The notes under the pieces: generated by a model | The model's input: the letters and a program-made list of their open reading frames with translations, nothing else | The model's database searches: none | Told to the model about the DNA's origin: nothing | Made by a program: the position numbers and the translations under genes | Shown: in pieces, positions 62,503-64,000 of the stretch | How positions within the stretch are numbered: position 1 is the first letter of the stretch | How the letters are laid out: each line of letters begins with the position of its first letter | Assembly: GCA_965208945.1 (NCBI GenBank) | Contig: OZ242366.1 | Coordinates: 248,001-312,000, forward strand | Source of the DNA: JAPPLB01 sp965208945 | GTDB taxonomy: Bacteria > Acidobacteriota > Terriglobia > Bryobacterales > UBA6623 | DNA: 64,000 bases | Reading direction: 5' to 3'

Positions 62503-62833
62503 CCGCCTGCATTTTTCACCACCCGACGACCGAAGCACGCGAAAAAAGGCCGTGATTCGTGTTTCGTGATTTGTAAAAAACACAAAAGCCGTGATCCGTG
62601 TTTCGTGTCTCGTGATTCGTAAAAACCATGGGCGGGGCCTGGTTCGCTCCAGAAGAAATGTCTGACGCCCGGTGAACCGTAAAAGGCGTGTTTCGTGTTT
62701 CGTGACCCGAGGGCCGAATGAGGCGATATGGCCACTACACTTGCGCGCGCCTTTTTCCTCCGCCCGGCTTGCGCCTCGTCCTGACGGCCCTCTCACCCAC
62801 TTCGCCTCGCCACTTGGCGAGAAAGGCAAGCTA
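62503..62833 (-). repeat. Family A MITE-like repeat (type A2, longest, internal duplications)
   Basis: A 331-base element between divergent ffh and the M23 gene. Ends are GCCTGCATTTTTCACCAC and CTTGGCGAGAAAGGCAAGC-TA, each with mismatches. The centre contains three CGTG-rich blocks (62553-62570, 62594-62619, 62687-62705) and the GTTCGCTCCAGAAGAAATGT segment. The IS target is absent. The flanks 62329-62502 and 62834-62947 hold no gene. Confidence 0.85.
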
Positions 62834-62947
62834 CTCTGTCAAAGGGAGAAGCCTCTGTTTGCAAGCCAATTCTGCCGCAGGCATGTACGGATGCAATAGT
62901 CAGCAATCCGGCAACCTGTAGAATACGGCTCGAGACTAACCTGCAGC

Positions 62948-63895
62948 ATGCCCCAAGGGACTCAAGGCCGATTCCGCCGTGTTGTACGGTGGGTGCTCCC
63001 TGTCCTGCTCGCGTCCGTCTTGCTTCCGTCGTGGGTGCTCTTCTTCTCCGGAGGCATGCATGCGGTTATTGGCTGGATGGCGCTCATGAGCGCGGGATTC
63101 CTACTCGCGCCGCTGTCTCTGCTGATCTTGTTAGTCCATGCTGTCCGAAAGCGCCGCTTCAGCCGTCCGATGCAGGCAACCTCGGCCCTGGCGGTTCTTG
63201 CCCTTTGGCCAGGCCTGTGGAGCTTCGGCATCCTGACCATCGAGTTCCCGTACGATCTCGAGAGTTCCAGTCCTTCTACGACGGTTCGGCTGCCATCGAA
63301 CGAAACGTTGCGGGTCGGATGGGGAGGCGATGAAGTATCCACGAATTATCACGCCATGACTCCGGACCAGCGCTGGGCTTACGACCTTCTCGTGGAGCCG
63401 GCCGGACACGGATCGGAAGTCCTGGAAGACTATGGCTGTTACGACACTCCCGTTGTCGCGCCGGTTTCCGCTCGAGTTCACCATGCGGTCGATGGAGCCC
63501 CGGACCACGTACCCGGCAAGGTAAGCATGGATCACGAGAACCCAGCCGGCAACCACGTTGTCCTGCAGCTCGAGACCGGCACCTATCTCTTGATTGCGCA
63601 CCTGAAGCCCGGCAGCGTATTGGTCAGCGAGGGGGACGAAGTGCTGGAGGGGGAGGCGATCGGCGCATGCGGCAACTCAGGGAATACGAGCGAGCCGCAC
63701 ATCCACATTCACCACCAGCGTCAGGATCCGAAGGACCGTCCGCTCAATTTCTCGGAAGGCCTTCCCCTGTTTTTCCGGGATCATGACGGCGAGGCCATGC
63801 CAAAGGGAGGACTGGAAATCCGCGATGGCGAGATTGTCCTGACCGGAGCGATTGTCCGGCATGCCGGGGCCGAACCGCCCGCCTCATCGCAGTAA
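62948..63895 (+). CDS. M23 family metallopeptidase with N-terminal membrane helices
   Basis: A 315-residue protein with three hydrophobic segments in residues 14-100, then an extracytoplasmic LytM/M23 domain. The zinc motif is NYHAMTPDQRWAYDL (His and Asp ligands), GNHVVLQLETGTYLLIAHL, and SEPHIHIHHQ with the final HxH. GDEVLEGEAIGACGNSGNTS is the usual conserved turn. M23 enzymes cut peptidoglycan cross-bridges or act as scaffolds; the intact ligand set suggests activity. The ATG at 62948 follows a family A repeat by 115 bases. Confidence 0.9.
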   Translation: MPQGTQGRFRRVVRWVLPVLLASVLLPSWVLFFSGGMHAVIGWMALMSAGFLLAPLSLLILLVHAVRKRRFSRPMQATSALAVLALWPGLWSFGILTIEFPYDLESSSPSTTVRLPSNETLRVGWGGDEVSTNYHAMTPDQRWAYDLLVEPAGHGSEVLEDYGCYDTPVVAPVSARVHHAVDGAPDHVPGKVSMDHENPAGNHVVLQLETGTYLLIAHLKPGSVLVSEGDEVLEGEAIGACGNSGNTSEPHIHIHHQRQDPKDRPLNFSEGLPLFFRDHDGEAMPKGGLEIRDGEIVLTGAIVRHAGAEPPASSQ

Positions 63896-63900
63896 TGGCG

Positions 63901-63999
63901 TCAGGCCGCTTGCGGCTGGATGTGATCCTGGAAGCGATCCTTGATGTTTCGTACGACTTTGTCCGGGGCGCGCTTTTCAGCCGGCGGCGCCCTTGATGG
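63901..63999 (-). CDS. C-terminus of an unidentified protein, cut by window end
   Basis: A minus-strand frame enters from the right edge and ends at TGA (63903-63901) after APDKVVRNIKDRFQDHIQPQ and two alanines. Composition and codon use look coding. It is convergent with the M23 gene, five bases away. The part visible (32 residues) is too short to name. Confidence 0.5.
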   Translation of the reverse strand, partial: PSRAPPAEKRAPDKVVRNIKDRFQDHIQPQAA

Positions 64000-64000
64000 T

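Noticed and set aside
62540..62710. CRISPR-like short repeats
   Set aside because: The CGTGTTT/CGTGATT units are imperfect, unspaced and part of family A type A2; there are no unique spacers and no cas genes.

Overview
This 64 kb, GC-rich, gene-dense window looks like the chromosome of an Acidobacteriota member of the Solibacter/Bryobacter type. That is an inference from gene content: Tat-exported Gfo/Idh/MocA oxidoreductases, several xylose-isomerase-like TIM-barrel proteins, a DUF1080 protein, a lipoprotein with a CxxCH heme site and HEAT-like repeats, the hpnCDE squalene genes, and a dnaK-dnaJ-hspR operon. No rRNA, tRNA or CRISPR array was seen.

Layout. 1-1218 is the 3' part of an IS110-family (IS1111-group) element. 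1.5-11.2 kb holds an M19 dipeptidase-like protein, an AIM24-family protein, ispH, two overlapping zinc dehydrogenases and hpnC-hpnD-hpnE. 11.6-21.8 kb holds the heme lipoprotein, a 3-methyladenine glycosylase, DNA polymerase IV, clpX, an M14 carboxypeptidase and a conserved hypothetical. 22-25.7 kb is hspR-dnaJ-dnaK. 26.4-34.1 kb holds a ThiE-like protein, a tartrate/isopropylmalate-type dehydrogenase, three TIM-barrel isomerase-like proteins, a prohibitin-like protein and a glucan phosphorylase. 34.6-44.8 kb holds fabG-fabV, tilS-ftsH, egtB-egtD and a CPBP protease. 45.3-55.3 kb holds two Gfo/Idh proteins, a DUF2062 protein, dsbD, sthA, a DUF1080 protein and a fourth TIM-barrel protein. 55.4-56.85 kb is a complete second copy of the IS, inverted. 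57-62.3 kb is the ffh-rpsP-khpA-rimM-trmD-rplS-rnhB cluster, followed by an M23 peptidase.

The most striking feature is mobile and non-coding. A 130-330 bp palindrome-ended element (family A) occurs about 15 times, roughly once per 4 kb. It has 18-bp inverted ends and TA at both borders, as expected of a MITE with a TA target duplication. Both IS copies sit at the same base inside a family A element. The roughly 250-nt non-coding 3' region of the IS can be folded by eye into two loops: one carries two 9-nt stretches matching the two sides of the family A target, the other carries shorter matches to the IS's own ends. This is the architecture expected of a bridge RNA (seekRNA), here apparently programmed to a host MITE. 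A second palindromic family (B, about 265 bp), a weaker third family (C) and a decayed IS110-type transposase tail are also present. Family A and B elements repeatedly start exactly on the TAG stop codon of the neighbouring gene.
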